Shown: one piece after another, positions 34,001 through 43,170 of the stretch
Layout: every line of letters starts with the position of its first letter
Position numbering within the stretch: the first letter of the stretch is position 1
Assembly (NCBI RefSeq): GCF_951230135.1
Contig: NZ_CATNVC010000002.1
Span: forward strand, 1-64,000
Direction: 5' to 3'
DNA from: Butyricicoccus sp. Marseille-Q5471
GTDB lineage: Bacteria > Bacillota > Clostridia > Oscillospirales > Butyricicoccaceae
DNA: 64,000 nucleotides
Program-made: the position numbers and the translations under genes
The notes under the pieces: generated by a model
Seen by the model: only the letters and a program-made list of their open reading frames with translations
What the model was told of the DNA's origin: nothing
The model's database searches: none

Positions 34001-35038
34001 TTACTTCAGGTCAACGCCCTTTTCACCGGCGACACACTCGCCGATGATGTAGGCCTTCTCGCCCGCTGCCGAAATCGCAGCAACCGCACGGTCTGCATCC
34101 TCAGCTGCAACGGCCAGCACCAGACCCGCACCCATGTTGAACGTGTTGTACATGTCGCGCTCCGGAATCTTACCGGTCTTGGCAATCAAATCAAACACTG
34201 CCGGAAGGGGCATTGCCGCCTTCTCGATGTTGGCGCGGATACCGTCGTGCAGCATACGCGGAATGTTCTCGTAAAAACCGCCTCCAGTGATATGGCTGAT
34301 TGCCTTGACGTCAACCGTGCCCACCAGCGACTGAATGGCCTTGACATAGATTTTGGTCGGGGTAAGCAGCTCCTCGCCCAGCGTCTTGCCGAACTCGTCA
34401 ATATAGCGGCGCACCGACTTTTCATTGATGCCGAGCGTCTTGCGCACGAGCGAATAGCCGTTGGAATGCACGCCGGAAGAGGCCACGCCAATCAGCACGT
34501 CGCCCACCTTGAGGTTTGCGCCGTCAATCATATTCTGACGATCGACCATGCCGACCGAGAAGCCGGCCATATCGTACTCATCTTCGGGGTAGAAACCAGG
34601 CATTTCCGCCGTCTCGCCACCGATGAGTGCACAGCCCGCCTGACGGCAACCTTCGGCCACACCTGCGACCATCTGTGCCACGCGCTCCGGCTTATTCTTG
34701 CCGACCGCAACATAGTCGAGGAAAAACAGCGGCTGCGCGCCGCAGCAAGCAATATCGTTGACACACATGGCAACGCAGTCGATGCCGATGGTGTCGTGTT
34801 TGTCCATCAGGAAGGCCAGCTTGAGCTTAGTGCCCACGCCGTCGGTGCCCGAAACGAGAATCGGCTCGGCCATTCCCTTGAAATTGGGCTTGAAAAGGCC
34901 GCCAAATCCGCCGAGCGTACCGATTACGCCGTCGGTAAACGTGCTTTCGACCATGGGTTTCATGAGCTTGACGGCTTCGTAACCCGCAGTTACGTCTACA
35001 CCGGCCGCCTTGTAGCTTTCGGAACGGCTGTCATTCAT
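34001..35038 (-). CDS. purM: Phosphoribosylformylglycinamidine cyclo-ligase
   Basis: 345 residues. AIR synthase. [39 protein letters not shown] and [12 protein letters not shown] are typical PurM motifs. The start overlaps the purF stop (ATGA). FGAM synthase, which makes its substrate, is not in this window. Confidence 0.95.
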   Translation of the reverse strand: MNDSRSESYKAAGVDVTAGYEAVKLMKPMVESTFTDGVIGTLGGFGGLFKPNFKGMAEPILVSGTDGVGTKLKLAFLMDKHDTIGIDCVAMCVNDIACCGAQPLFFLDYVAVGKNKPERVAQMVAGVAEGCRQAGCALIGGETAEMPGFYPEDEYDMAGFSVGMVDRQNMIDGANLKVGDVLIGVASSGVHSNGYSLVRKTLGINEKSVRRYIDEFGKTLGEELLTPTKIYVKAIQSLVGTVDVKAISHITGGGFYENIPRMLHDGIRANIEKAAMPLPAVFDLIAKTGKIPERDMYNTFNMGAGLVLAVAAEDADRAVAAISAAGEKAYIIGECVAGEKGVDLK

Positions 35039-36489
35039 AATTCAATCTCACTTTCAAACATATTCTTTTCTGCTTCCTCCGGCACCTCGACCGGGTATTC
35101 ACCCGAGAAGCAGGCGTCACAGAAGCCAAGCTTGCAGCCTACCGCAATTTTGCGAGTAGCCTCAAGCGACAGGAATCCAAGCGAGTCCACGCCGATAATC
35201 TGGCGCATTTCCTCGACCGTACGGCCGTGCGCAATCAGCTGACTGCGCTCAGGAATGTCGGTGCCAAAGAAACAGGGATGACGGAACGGCGGCGCTGAAA
35301 TACGCATATGCACCTCAGCCGCGCCCGCGTCGCGTAGCAGCTTTACCAGACGGGCAACCGTCGTACCGCGGACAATCGAGTCGTCAACCATGATGACACG
35401 CTTCCCCTCGACCGCCGTGCGCAGTGCGTTCAGCTTGAGACGCACCGAACGCTCGCGCTTTTCCTGTCCCGGCTGAATAAAGGTGCGCGCGATGTAGCGG
35501 TTTTTGATCAGACCGACACCATACGGAATGCCGGAATACTTGGCATAGCCAATCGCGGCGGGAATGCCGGAATCGGGCACGCCGATTACCACGTCCGCGC
35601 CGACCGGATGCTCAATCGACAGGTATTTGCCTGCCTCCTGACGTGCCAGCTCGACCGAAGCGCCGTCAATCACCGAGTCCGGACGGGCAAAATAGATATA
35701 CTCAAACACACAGGCCGAGGTCTTGCACTCGATGCCGCAGTGCATGCTCTTGAGTTCGCCGTTTTCCACCACGCAGACCTCACCCGGTGCCACGTCACGG
35801 ATGAACTCCGCGCCGAGCGCGTCAAGCGCGCAGGTCTCCGAGGTAAAGATGTACGAACCGTCAAGCCGTCCGATACAGAGCGGACGGAAGCCGTGCGGGT
35901 CACGCGCGGCAATCAGCTTGCGGGGAGACATGATGACAAGCGAGTACGCGCCCTCAATCACCTTCATAGTGTTGACAACCGCTTCTTCAATCGAACCACA
36001 CTTGAGACGCTCGCGCACGATGGTGTAAACCAGCACTTCGGAGTCGTTCGACGAGCGGAAAATGCCGCCGCCCATCTCGATTTCCCGGCGCAATTCGCCC
36101 GCGTTGACCAGATTGCCGTTGTGCGCAATCGCAAGATTACCCTTAACGTGCGTAATCGAAATCGGCTGCGCGTTTTCACGCGACTGCTTGCCGGTCGTCG
36201 AGTAGCGCACATGACCGATGGCCATCTGTCCGGGCATGGCGTCAAGATTCGTCTGATTGAATACACTGCTGACCAATCCGACGTCCTTGTGGCAGTGGAT
36301 GACACCGCGGTTGTTCACCGCGATGCCGGCAGCCTCCTGGCCGCGGTGCTGCAGCGCAAACAGCGCGACATAAGCCTCGTGCGCGACGGATAATTCCTTA
36401 TCCTCCGGCGTGGCGATGCCAAATACGCCGCACTCCTCATGCACCTTGTCATAAGGCAGGCAGTTTTGCTTTTTGATTCGGTATTTCAT
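35035..36489 (-). CDS. purF: Amidophosphoribosyltransferase
   Basis: 484 residues. First committed purine step. An 18-residue propeptide precedes the nucleophile Cys in [17 protein letters not shown], as in the Bacillus-type enzyme that is processed and carries an iron-sulphur cluster. The cluster ligand pattern [13 protein letters not shown] is visible near the C-terminus. The PRPP loop is [13 protein letters not shown]. It is an N-terminal nucleophile glutaminase (residues about 20-250) with a phosphoribosyltransferase domain after it. Confidence 0.95.
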   Translation of the reverse strand: MKYRIKKQNCLPYDKVHEECGVFGIATPEDKELSVAHEAYVALFALQHRGQEAAGIAVNNRGVIHCHKDVGLVSSVFNQTNLDAMPGQMAIGHVRYSTTGKQSRENAQPISITHVKGNLAIAHNGNLVNAGELRREIEMGGGIFRSSNDSEVLVYTIVRERLKCGSIEEAVVNTMKVIEGAYSLVIMSPRKLIAARDPHGFRPLCIGRLDGSYIFTSETCALDALGAEFIRDVAPGEVCVVENGELKSMHCGIECKTSACVFEYIYFARPDSVIDGASVELARQEAGKYLSIEHPVGADVVIGVPDSGIPAAIGYAKYSGIPYGVGLIKNRYIARTFIQPGQEKRERSVRLKLNALRTAVEGKRVIMVDDSIVRGTTVARLVKLLRDAGAAEVHMRISAPPFRHPCFFGTDIPERSQLIAHGRTVEEMRQIIGVDSLGFLSLEATRKIAVGCKLGFCDACFSGEYPVEVPEEAEKNMFESEIEL

Positions 36490-36493
36490 GTAT

Positions 36494-37204
36494 TTATTTA
36501 CCCATTACACGCTTCATGATTTCGTTATACGCTTCTTCAACGCCGCCCATATCACGGCGGAAGCGATCCTTATCCAGCTTTTCCTTGGTGGTCTTGTCCC
36601 ACAGACGGCAGGTGTCCGGGCTGATTTCGTCCGCAAGCACAATTTTGCCGTCCGAGGTCTTGCCGAACTCCAGCTTAAAATCAACGAGAATGACGTTCAG
36701 GCTGTCGAAATAGTCCTTCATCACTTCGTTCACTTTGAAGGCCATCGCCTTGATCTGATCGATTTCAGCCTGCGTTGCCAGACCCAGTGCCAGCGCATGG
36801 TAGTCGTTGATCAGCGGGTCGCCGAGGTCATCGTCCTTATAGGAGAATTCAATCGTCGGTGCAGTGAACATAATGCCCTCCTCCACGCCGTAGCGCTTGG
36901 CGAAGGAGCCGGCCGAAATGTTGCGGATGATGACCTCAAGCGGTACGATATCAACCTTCTTGACAACGGTCTCGCGATCGGACAGCTGCTCTACAAAATG
37001 CGTCTCCACGCCCTGCTGCTCCAGCAGCTGGAACATGTGATTGCTCATCACGTTATTGATAACGCCCTTGCCTGTGATGGTGCCCTTCTTTTCGCCGTTG
37101 AACGCGGTTGCATCGTCCTTGTAGGAGACAATGACGAGGTTTGCGTCATCCGTTGCGAATACCTTCTTGGCCTTGCCTTCGTAAAGCTGTTCTTTCTTTT
37201 CCAT
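36494..37204 (-). CDS. purC: SAICAR synthase
   Basis: 236 residues. Joins CAIR and aspartate. Motifs: [43 protein letters not shown]. Normal length; four bases separate its stop from the purF start. TTAGTCATGG-type spacing with GGAGGAAATTAGTC precedes its ATG. Confidence 0.95.
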   Translation of the reverse strand: MEKKEQLYEGKAKKVFATDDANLVIVSYKDDATAFNGEKKGTITGKGVINNVMSNHMFQLLEQQGVETHFVEQLSDRETVVKKVDIVPLEVIIRNISAGSFAKRYGVEEGIMFTAPTIEFSYKDDDLGDPLINDYHALALGLATQAEIDQIKAMAFKVNEVMKDYFDSLNVILVDFKLEFGKTSDGKIVLADEISPDTCRLWDKTTKEKLDKDRFRRDMGGVEEAYNEIMKRVMGK

Positions 37205-37257
37205 GACTAATTTCCTCCGTTTATATCTTATTTTTCGTGATGCAAATCAGACAATTA

Positions 37258-37749
37258 TTATTCGAACTGTGCTTTTATCTTTTCATCCTTGGCGACAACC
37301 TCATCCGCCATATCGGCCTTGAAATGCGCAAGCTTTGCGGCAAGCGTCTCATCCGAGATGGCCAGCATCTGCGCGGCGAGGATTGCGGCGTTGTCCGCGC
37401 CGTCGATCGCAACAGACGCGACCGGAATGCCCTTGGGCATCTGTACGATGGAAAGCAGGCTGTCCATGCCGCCCATGACCGAGGTGGCCATCGGCACACC
37501 GATCACCGGAAGCGTAGTATACGCTGCAAGCACACCGCCAAGATGGGCGGCCTTGCCTGCGGCGGCGATGATGACACCGAAGCCGTCGTCCGCGGCGTTC
37601 TTCGCCAGAGATTCTGCGACGGCAGGCGTACGGTGCGCTGAACAGATGCGCACCTCTGTCGGAATATCAAAGGATTTCAGACGGTCAACGCACTTTTCCA
37701 TTACCTTGAGGTCACTGTCAGACCCCATGACGACCAGCACTTTTTTCAT
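37258..37749 (-). CDS. purE: N5-carboxyaminoimidazole ribonucleotide mutase
   Basis: 163 residues, class I PurE. VVMGSDSDLKVMEKCVDRL, ICSAHRTPAVAE and AAGKAAHLGGVLAAYTTLPV are the family signatures. It is the first enzyme gene of the leftward purine operon, with a promoter and leader region of about 260 bases before it. No purK is adjacent, so CAIR supply may depend on elsewhere-encoded PurK or on bicarbonate. Confidence 0.95.
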   Translation of the reverse strand: MKKVLVVMGSDSDLKVMEKCVDRLKSFDIPTEVRICSAHRTPAVAESLAKNAADDGFGVIIAAAGKAAHLGGVLAAYTTLPVIGVPMATSVMGGMDSLLSIVQMPKGIPVASVAIDGADNAAILAAQMLAISDETLAAKLAHFKADMADEVVAKDEKIKAQFE

Positions 37750-37800
37750 CGTTGGTTCCTCCTCATTTCACGTGGCGTCATCGCCGCAAAAAAACAAAAC

Positions 37801-37823
37801 AGGATACGGGTATACCGCATCCT
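37801..37823 (-). terminator. Attenuator-type terminator before purE
   Basis: Leftward, AGGATGCGG-tatac-CCGTATCCT (9-bp stem with one wobble) is followed by GTTTTGTTTTTTT. It lies between the leader ORF and purE, so the operon needs readthrough. Confidence 0.75.
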
Positions 37824-37831
37824 GGATGGTC

Positions 37832-37942
37832 TCAATTGGCTGCACGAGTGCCCGTAACGGTGCTCGTGGACTTAGATTTATGATTGAAAAACTGCATGCA
37901 GATAGACAGGGACGCTTTCTCTAAGAATACGCTGTACGTCAT
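37832..37942 (-). CDS. Candidate leader peptide of the purine operon
   Basis: 36-codon ORF with AAGAGGTG six bases upstream of ATG. The peptide reads MTYSVFLEKASLSICMQFFN, then HKSKSTSTVTGTRAAN. The stop is followed eight bases later by the terminator stem. The codons for the Thr/Ser-rich end fall in a hairpin, CACGAG...CTCGTG (about 37,842-37,868), so ribosome progress could change which hairpin forms. Whether it is translated, and what it senses, is unknown. Confidence 0.45.
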   Translation of the reverse strand: MTYSVFLEKASLSICMQFFNHKSKSTSTVTGTRAAN

Positions 37943-37984
37943 ATCTGCACCTCTTTTCAAACGCTCACTTGGTGATACAAGCCT

Positions 37985-38013
37985 ATTTTATCGAATCACC
38001 GCGACAATTGCAA
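37985..38013 (-). promoter_or_regulatory. Purine operon promoter
   Basis: Leftward TTGCAA, 17-base spacer, TAAAAT. It starts transcription about 35 bases before the leader ORF. A palindromic GCCCAA-AC-TTGGGC lies upstream at about 38,049-38,062 and might be an operator. Confidence 0.65.
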
Positions 38014-38088
38014 GCCTTTAACATTGTTTTTTCACAAATCGTGCAAATGCCCAAACTTGGGCGCAAAGACTGTGGTTTTTTTTGCAGG

Positions 38089-39267
38089 TTAACCCTGTGA
38101 TTCGTCCAGCACGCCCCTGCTGTACAGGATTTTCTCCATCTGGTGCACACGCTCGGTCCACGAACAGCTTTTGCCGTAGGCCAAACGCTTTGCCACCTTG
38201 TCGGCATCCTGCTCCGCCGCGGCTGTGTCGCACAGGGTCAAAAACTCCGCCGTGTCATGCGCAATGTACACCACGTCCTTAAAATCCTCCACCTGTAACG
38301 GCTCACGCGTGGAAACCACCGGCTTGCCGGTTGCAAGGTATTCGTAAAACTTCAGCGGAGACACGTCCTTTGACAGCGCGCCTGCTCGAAACACGTTGAG
38401 GCACACATCGAACTGCGCCAGATAAGCGGGCAGCTCAGGCTGTGGGACGAGTCCGTGAAACACAATGTTCTTGTACTGCTTCAGGTGGGTCAGATCAACA
38501 CCGGGCAGCGTGCGCCCGATGAGCACGATTGTCGCCTCCGGCCGCTGCTTTGCCAGCTCCTCAATCAGTGCATAGTCAATACATTCCTGCAGCATGCCGA
38601 CAAAGCCATAAATCGGATGCGGCAGCCCCTTTAAATCTTCCGGACAGGACAGCGTGTCCCGCTCGGTCTGCACCTTGGAGAAAATTTCATACGCCGCACC
38701 GTTGGGAATCATTTCGGTGGAGGGATTCATCTTTTCAAGCGTTTCGGCCAAGCCGACCGCGGTCGCAAACACCTGATCGGCGGGCGCAGCCAAATCGCGC
38801 TCCATTTGATCGACGACAGCGGGCGTAATGTGTCCCTTATAGGCCGAGTGCCGGTCAACGCAGTCGTAGACCAGTTTTTTGTGCGGCACGTGCGCCACAA
38901 TGTCACACGACGAGGGTGAGTAGCACCAGAGCACCGTCTCTTCTCCAAAGCCGTGCTCGCGCATCTTCTGCCGCACGAATTTGGCCTGTCGCTTCTGGTT
39001 GATTCTGTTCACCCAGCGGTACTTATTGAAGAACGGCAGCACCGGCGGCAGCGCATAGACCGTGATATTTTCCTGCACCTGTTCACCCGGCTGCTTGTGT
39101 TTGTTGATATAGGCCGAAGCCTTCTTGTCCTTGAGCGGCGCAATCACCGAGACCGGCGGGTCAAAATAGAGAATCTCCGCATTCTGCAGGCGGCTCATCA
39201 CATTCTGCTTGCGCGTCGGCAGCGGATGGTAGTTGGTCGTCGAAAGACAGACGATATGGTTTTTCAT
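38089..39267 (-). CDS. TuaH-like glycosyltransferase
   Basis: 392 residues from ATG 39,267. A GT-B family glycosyltransferase: a Rossmann N-terminal half (HIVCLSTTNYHPLPTRKQNV) and a donor-binding C-terminal half with GFVGMLQECIDYALIEELAK, VLIGRTLPG, and SPLKFYEYLATGKPVVST. Overall resemblance is to the teichuronic-acid enzyme TuaH. No signal peptide, so it is cytoplasmic. Seven bases separate it from the glycosyltransferase-CsaB fusion, implying joint work on a wall polysaccharide. Confidence 0.75.
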   Translation of the reverse strand: MKNHIVCLSTTNYHPLPTRKQNVMSRLQNAEILYFDPPVSVIAPLKDKKASAYINKHKQPGEQVQENITVYALPPVLPFFNKYRWVNRINQKRQAKFVRQKMREHGFGEETVLWCYSPSSCDIVAHVPHKKLVYDCVDRHSAYKGHITPAVVDQMERDLAAPADQVFATAVGLAETLEKMNPSTEMIPNGAAYEIFSKVQTERDTLSCPEDLKGLPHPIYGFVGMLQECIDYALIEELAKQRPEATIVLIGRTLPGVDLTHLKQYKNIVFHGLVPQPELPAYLAQFDVCLNVFRAGALSKDVSPLKFYEYLATGKPVVSTREPLQVEDFKDVVYIAHDTAEFLTLCDTAAAEQDADKVAKRLAYGKSCSWTERVHQMEKILYSRGVLDESQG

Positions 39268-39274
39268 CAAAGTT

Positions 39275-41512
39275 TCAGTCCTTTTCGGTTGTCATGCCCA
39301 ACAGAATTGCCGCGCCGCGAACATTTTCCTGTTCCCGCTCACGCAGCATTTCGGCGGTTTTGCGCACCTGCTCATCGAGTGCACCCGACACGCATTCATC
39401 AATCAGCTTGTACAATTCTTCGGCGCGCACAGTTTGCAGCTGCAGGCAGGTGCGGCTGCCGATATATTTCAGAAAGCCGTCGACCTTAATGTCGTAGCTC
39501 ATACCGACGACCGGCACGCCCTGTCCCGCCGAGAACATCAGCGAGTGCAGACGGATGCCGACGACAGTCGTCATTCTGGCGAGTATGCCGATGGTCACCT
39601 CAATCGGCTGTCTCGTGCGGATGGTGTGCCACGGACATTTGAGCAGCGCACCCACACGCTCCGCAGGCATCAGGTCACTCGGAAATTCAATCGGCACAAA
39701 GACTGGTGTCAGCCCGTGCTTCTCATAGGCATAGGTCGCAGCTGCTGCGATTTCGGGAAGTGCGGCGTCCAATCCTTTCCAGTTGCGCAGACCGAAGCCG
39801 ATATAGTGTCCGTTCGGGTCAATGCCGCTCTGCTCTAACGCAACGTTTACCATCTCACGCGGTGCAGCATCCAGAATGATGGTCGGGTCGGCGGAAACGC
39901 GGATGTCCGGCCGGAGCACGCCCATTCGCCGCAGTTCGGTACGGGAATTATCGTCGCGCAGGGTAATACGGTCAACGTAACGGTCAATCACACGTGCGGC
40001 CATGTCGCGGTTCATCGTTCGGTTAATCGGTCCGATGCCGCAGCCGTACATCATCACCTTACAGCCGTGCCGCTTGGCCGCACGCAGTGTATACAGATAA
40101 TATTGTATCGAGCGCGTCGACGTCACATCCTGCATCAGCGAGCCGCCGCCGTTGATATAGAGCGCCGCCTTGCGGAAGCGCTTGAGCACCGCAAATACAT
40201 TAAAGGTATAAATCGCGCCTGTCCGATAGACCAAACGCGTCTCCTTCGGACGGCGGGACATGACGCAAATCGGTCTCGACGGGTCGAGTTCCCGCATTTC
40301 CTGCACGATGGCTTCGAGAATTGCGTCGTCGCCCGCGTTGCCGCGTCCATATGCGCCGCAAATGACGATGCCGCGCCGCGCGTCCCGCGGCGTATGGAAC
40401 CGCGCAAGTACATGGCGGTAGTTCTCCATCTGCCGCTCGCACATTTTTTCCTTGGAAAAATCGCGGGAGGCTTTTTCGTAAAGCGCGTCGGCGAACTTCT
40501 GACGCAGCCCCGCATCGTTTCCGAGCTTGGACAAGTACCGCGCCAACTGCATGTAATCACCGATTTGAAAGATATAGCCGTTTTCTCCCGTATCAATTAG
40601 TTCCGGCATGCCGCCCACGTCCGAACAGACGGTCGCACAGCCCGCGCAGACGCCTTCCAGAATCGAATACGGAAAGGTCTCCGACACAGACGACAGCAAA
40701 TTAATATCCATCGCGCGGAAGAAGGGCTCAACCGGCGACACCCAGCCGCAAAAGGTCACGCGATCTGCAGCACCGAGCTGGGCAGCCAGTTTTTGCAGCA
40801 TCTCCAAATCTTCGCCATCACCCGCAATGAACAGGCGCAGCTGCGGCGCTTCCTTGAGCGCTTCGGCAAAACCGCGCACGGTCGTTGCAATGTCCTTGAC
40901 CGCGGTCAAACGCGCTGCAATGCCGCAAAGCACATCGCCCGGCTCGATTTCCACCCCATAGGTTTCGCGCAGGTAGGCCGCGCGGTCAAACGCACCCTGC
41001 GGCTTGTGGAATTCCATACCGTTATAGATTTTCACAATCTGCTCTGGGTCGAAGCCGCGCTCAATCAGCGTACGCGCCATGCGGTCGGCCACCGGCTGGT
41101 AGAAATCCAAAAAACGCAGCGCAATCGCATTGGCCGTGCCGAAGGTGTGTTGTTTAAATGGATTACCGAGGTAGTCCAGCCGATAATCCGAGTGCACCGT
41201 TGTGATAATTGGCACCTGCCGGCTGCGGCGCATCATCGCACCCATCAGGTTGGCACGGCCGCCGTGACAGTGGATGATATCCGGCTTGAATTCATCCACC
41301 AAGTCGCGCATGGCGTGCACCGCGCGAAAGGGATTGGTGCGCTCAATCACACGCACGTCAATCCCGCGCTCCCGTGCTTCATCCGCGAACGGGCCCGCGC
41401 GGAACGAGAGCAGCATCACATCGTTCTGCTCATTCAGGCCGGTCACCATATTCATAATATGGGTTTTGGCGCCGCCAACATCGCCGCCGCCCATCACATG
41501 CATCACTCGCAA
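39275..41512 (-). CDS. Glycosyltransferase (GT4)-CsaB pyruvyltransferase fusion
   Basis: 745 residues, two enzymes in one chain. Residues 1-370 are a GT4-type glycosyltransferase (MHVMGGGDVGGAKTHIMNMV, then CGIAARLTAVKDIATTVRGF and SSVSETFPYSILEGVCAGCA). Residues about 383-740 are a polysaccharide pyruvyl transferase of the CsaB type (GIVICGAYGRGNAGDDAILE, ALYINGGGSLMQDVTSTRS, VVGIRLHSLMFSAGQGVPVV). CsaB adds ketal pyruvate to secondary wall polysaccharide, the ligand of SLH domains. Normally it is a separate protein of about 350-370 residues. The N-terminal partner probably adds the sugar that is modified (inference). Confidence 0.85.
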   Translation of the reverse strand: MRVMHVMGGGDVGGAKTHIMNMVTGLNEQNDVMLLSFRAGPFADEARERGIDVRVIERTNPFRAVHAMRDLVDEFKPDIIHCHGGRANLMGAMMRRSRQVPIITTVHSDYRLDYLGNPFKQHTFGTANAIALRFLDFYQPVADRMARTLIERGFDPEQIVKIYNGMEFHKPQGAFDRAAYLRETYGVEIEPGDVLCGIAARLTAVKDIATTVRGFAEALKEAPQLRLFIAGDGEDLEMLQKLAAQLGAADRVTFCGWVSPVEPFFRAMDINLLSSVSETFPYSILEGVCAGCATVCSDVGGMPELIDTGENGYIFQIGDYMQLARYLSKLGNDAGLRQKFADALYEKASRDFSKEKMCERQMENYRHVLARFHTPRDARRGIVICGAYGRGNAGDDAILEAIVQEMRELDPSRPICVMSRRPKETRLVYRTGAIYTFNVFAVLKRFRKAALYINGGGSLMQDVTSTRSIQYYLYTLRAAKRHGCKVMMYGCGIGPINRTMNRDMAARVIDRYVDRITLRDDNSRTELRRMGVLRPDIRVSADPTIILDAAPREMVNVALEQSGIDPNGHYIGFGLRNWKGLDAALPEIAAAATYAYEKHGLTPVFVPIEFPSDLMPAERVGALLKCPWHTIRTRQPIEVTIGILARMTTVVGIRLHSLMFSAGQGVPVVGMSYDIKVDGFLKYIGSRTCLQLQTVRAEELYKLIDECVSGALDEQVRKTAEMLREREQENVRGAAILLGMTTEKD

Positions 41513-41569
41513 CAGGGGTTCCTCCTAACGAAACCATATTTATTTGATTATAGCACAATATGTCCCGCT

Positions 41570-41598
41570 TTGCAATTGACGCAAATCCGTGCTATACT
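41570..41598 (+). promoter_or_regulatory. Promoter of the flippase gene
   Basis: TTGCAA, 17-base spacer, TATACT, in the divergent gap between the CsaB fusion and the flippase. Confidence 0.65.
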
Positions 41599-41633
41599 GA
41601 CTTTATCTATCCGAAAGCGAGGTGTCTTCCCTT

Positions 41634-43085
41634 TTGTCCGGTAAAAACACCATGACGCGCGACGCAATGCTCTTCCTGCCTGCGAAAATCATCGAGGGTC
41701 TGCTTATCATTGCGTGCTCGTCTCTCTATACGCACCTGTTCCTGAAATCAACGGTCGGTACGTTTAACTTTGTAAACTTTAACGTGCAGATTGCCTACCT
41801 CGTATTGGCAGGCTGGATGGCAAACGCCGCCACGCGCTATGTCGGCGAGGAATATCATAAGGATCAGGGTCGCGGTCTGTTTTCCACCGTTGCGACCATC
41901 TACATGATCATTTGCGGTGCGGTTGCAGTATTCTGCTGCGTGGCAGCAGCTGTCACACGTGATCCGCTGTACCTCGGCTTTATGGTCATGTTTTTCAGCT
42001 ACACCATCTTCCAGATTCTCAATTCCGCACTCATTCAGTTGGGACGGATGAAGGCTTCCATCGTATTGAGTCTGACCTCCGCGGTGCTCAAGCTGGCCGT
42101 GGCCTATGCCCTTGTATATGGCATGAACAATCCCGCATCCCCCTTCCCCGCGATTGCAGCCAATACGGTTGCGGATGGCATTGCAGGCATCGGCGCGGTC
42201 GTGGCACTCAGCCTGCCCGTTGTGGTGCGGCTGCAATTTTTCTCCAAGGAGCTGTTTCGGAAATTTCTGAAATACGGCTTGCCGCTGATGGGCGTATCTA
42301 TTTCGGTCGCCCTGCTTAATCAAATCGACAAATACCTCGTCGTCGGCTTCTTTAACATGGACGTTTACGGCATCTATTCCAGTAACAACTCCATCTCAAG
42401 CGGCCTTTTTACCATGATTTCAGTGGGTATCATGCGCGGTGTATATCCGGCTGTGCTGCGCGGGTGGCGCGAAGGCGGACAAGCTGCCGCAAAGCCCCTG
42501 CTCGATCAGGGCGTACGGCTGTACCTGCTGATTGCGGTGCCGGCCGTGGCCGGTCTTGCCGCCGTGTCGCTGCCCATGAGCCAACTGCTGTTTGACGTGA
42601 CGAAGGGCTATGATATCGGCGCCCCTGTTATCGCTTATACTGCGCTCGCCATGCTGTTTATGGGCCTGACCGAGTACGCGAACAAGGCCTACGAGCTTGA
42701 GCAGTCCACCGGACACGTGCTGCAGAACAGCGCCATTGCCGCCGTCATCAAGGTGGTGTCGAGCATCATCCTGCTGCAGACCGTCGGCTTCGTCGGCGGG
42801 GCGATTGGCTCGGTCGTAGCATTTGCGTCTTATTTCATCATCACCTGCCTGCGGGTACGCCGCCGTTTCCTGTTCCGCGTGCCGATGCTCCGGCTGGTTC
42901 GCATCGTCGGCAGCGCGGTATTATGCGGCGCTGCGGCCTACGGCTGTACGCTGCTGCCGATTGCGAATGTGCTGCGTCTTGCGCTTGCGGTTTTCTCCGG
43001 TGCGGCTGTCTATGCGTGCGCCATCATCCTTTCCGGCGAAGGCAGAGAGGAATTTCACGCAGTTATGCGTAAAATCCGCCGATAA
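41634..43085 (+). CDS. Polysaccharide flippase (Wzx/MATE-like)
   Basis: 483 residues from a TTG at 41,634 with GAGGTG nine bases upstream; a GTG at 41,622 is a less likely alternative. A polytopic membrane protein with about 12-14 helices and the MOP-superfamily pattern: YGLPLMGVSISVALLNQIDK, then YLVVGFFNMDVYGIYSSNNS. Such proteins move lipid-linked sugar polymers across the membrane. It is divergent from the glycosyltransferase genes and probably exports the wall polysaccharide they build. Confidence 0.82.
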   Translation: MSGKNTMTRDAMLFLPAKIIEGLLIIACSSLYTHLFLKSTVGTFNFVNFNVQIAYLVLAGWMANAATRYVGEEYHKDQGRGLFSTVATIYMIICGAVAVFCCVAAAVTRDPLYLGFMVMFFSYTIFQILNSALIQLGRMKASIVLSLTSAVLKLAVAYALVYGMNNPASPFPAIAANTVADGIAGIGAVVALSLPVVVRLQFFSKELFRKFLKYGLPLMGVSISVALLNQIDKYLVVGFFNMDVYGIYSSNNSISSGLFTMISVGIMRGVYPAVLRGWREGGQAAAKPLLDQGVRLYLLIAVPAVAGLAAVSLPMSQLLFDVTKGYDIGAPVIAYTALAMLFMGLTEYANKAYELEQSTGHVLQNSAIAAVIKVVSSIILLQTVGFVGGAIGSVVAFASYFIITCLRVRRRFLFRVPMLRLVRIVGSAVLCGAAAYGCTLLPIANVLRLALAVFSGAAVYACAIILSGEGREEFHAVMRKIRR

Positions 43086-43098
43086 TCCGCGTTTTACC

Positions 43099-43127
43099 TT
43101 GCGTAAACACGAATTATATGGTACAAT
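43099..43127 (+). promoter_or_regulatory. Promoter of the AspRS gene
   Basis: TTGCGT, 17-base spacer, TACAAT, 44 bases before the start codon. Confidence 0.65.
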
Positions 43128-43170
43128 ATAACCCTGTATGAAAATGCTGAAATAGAGAGGCGTTAAAGTT

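Noticed and set aside
33617-35242. A 541-codon rightward open frame opposite purN, purM and purF
   Set aside because: Antisense shadow of three well identified enzymes.
37801-38088. Guanine, PRPP or other known riboswitch before purE
   Set aside because: None of the conserved aptamer blocks was recognised; only the leader ORF and terminator are supported.
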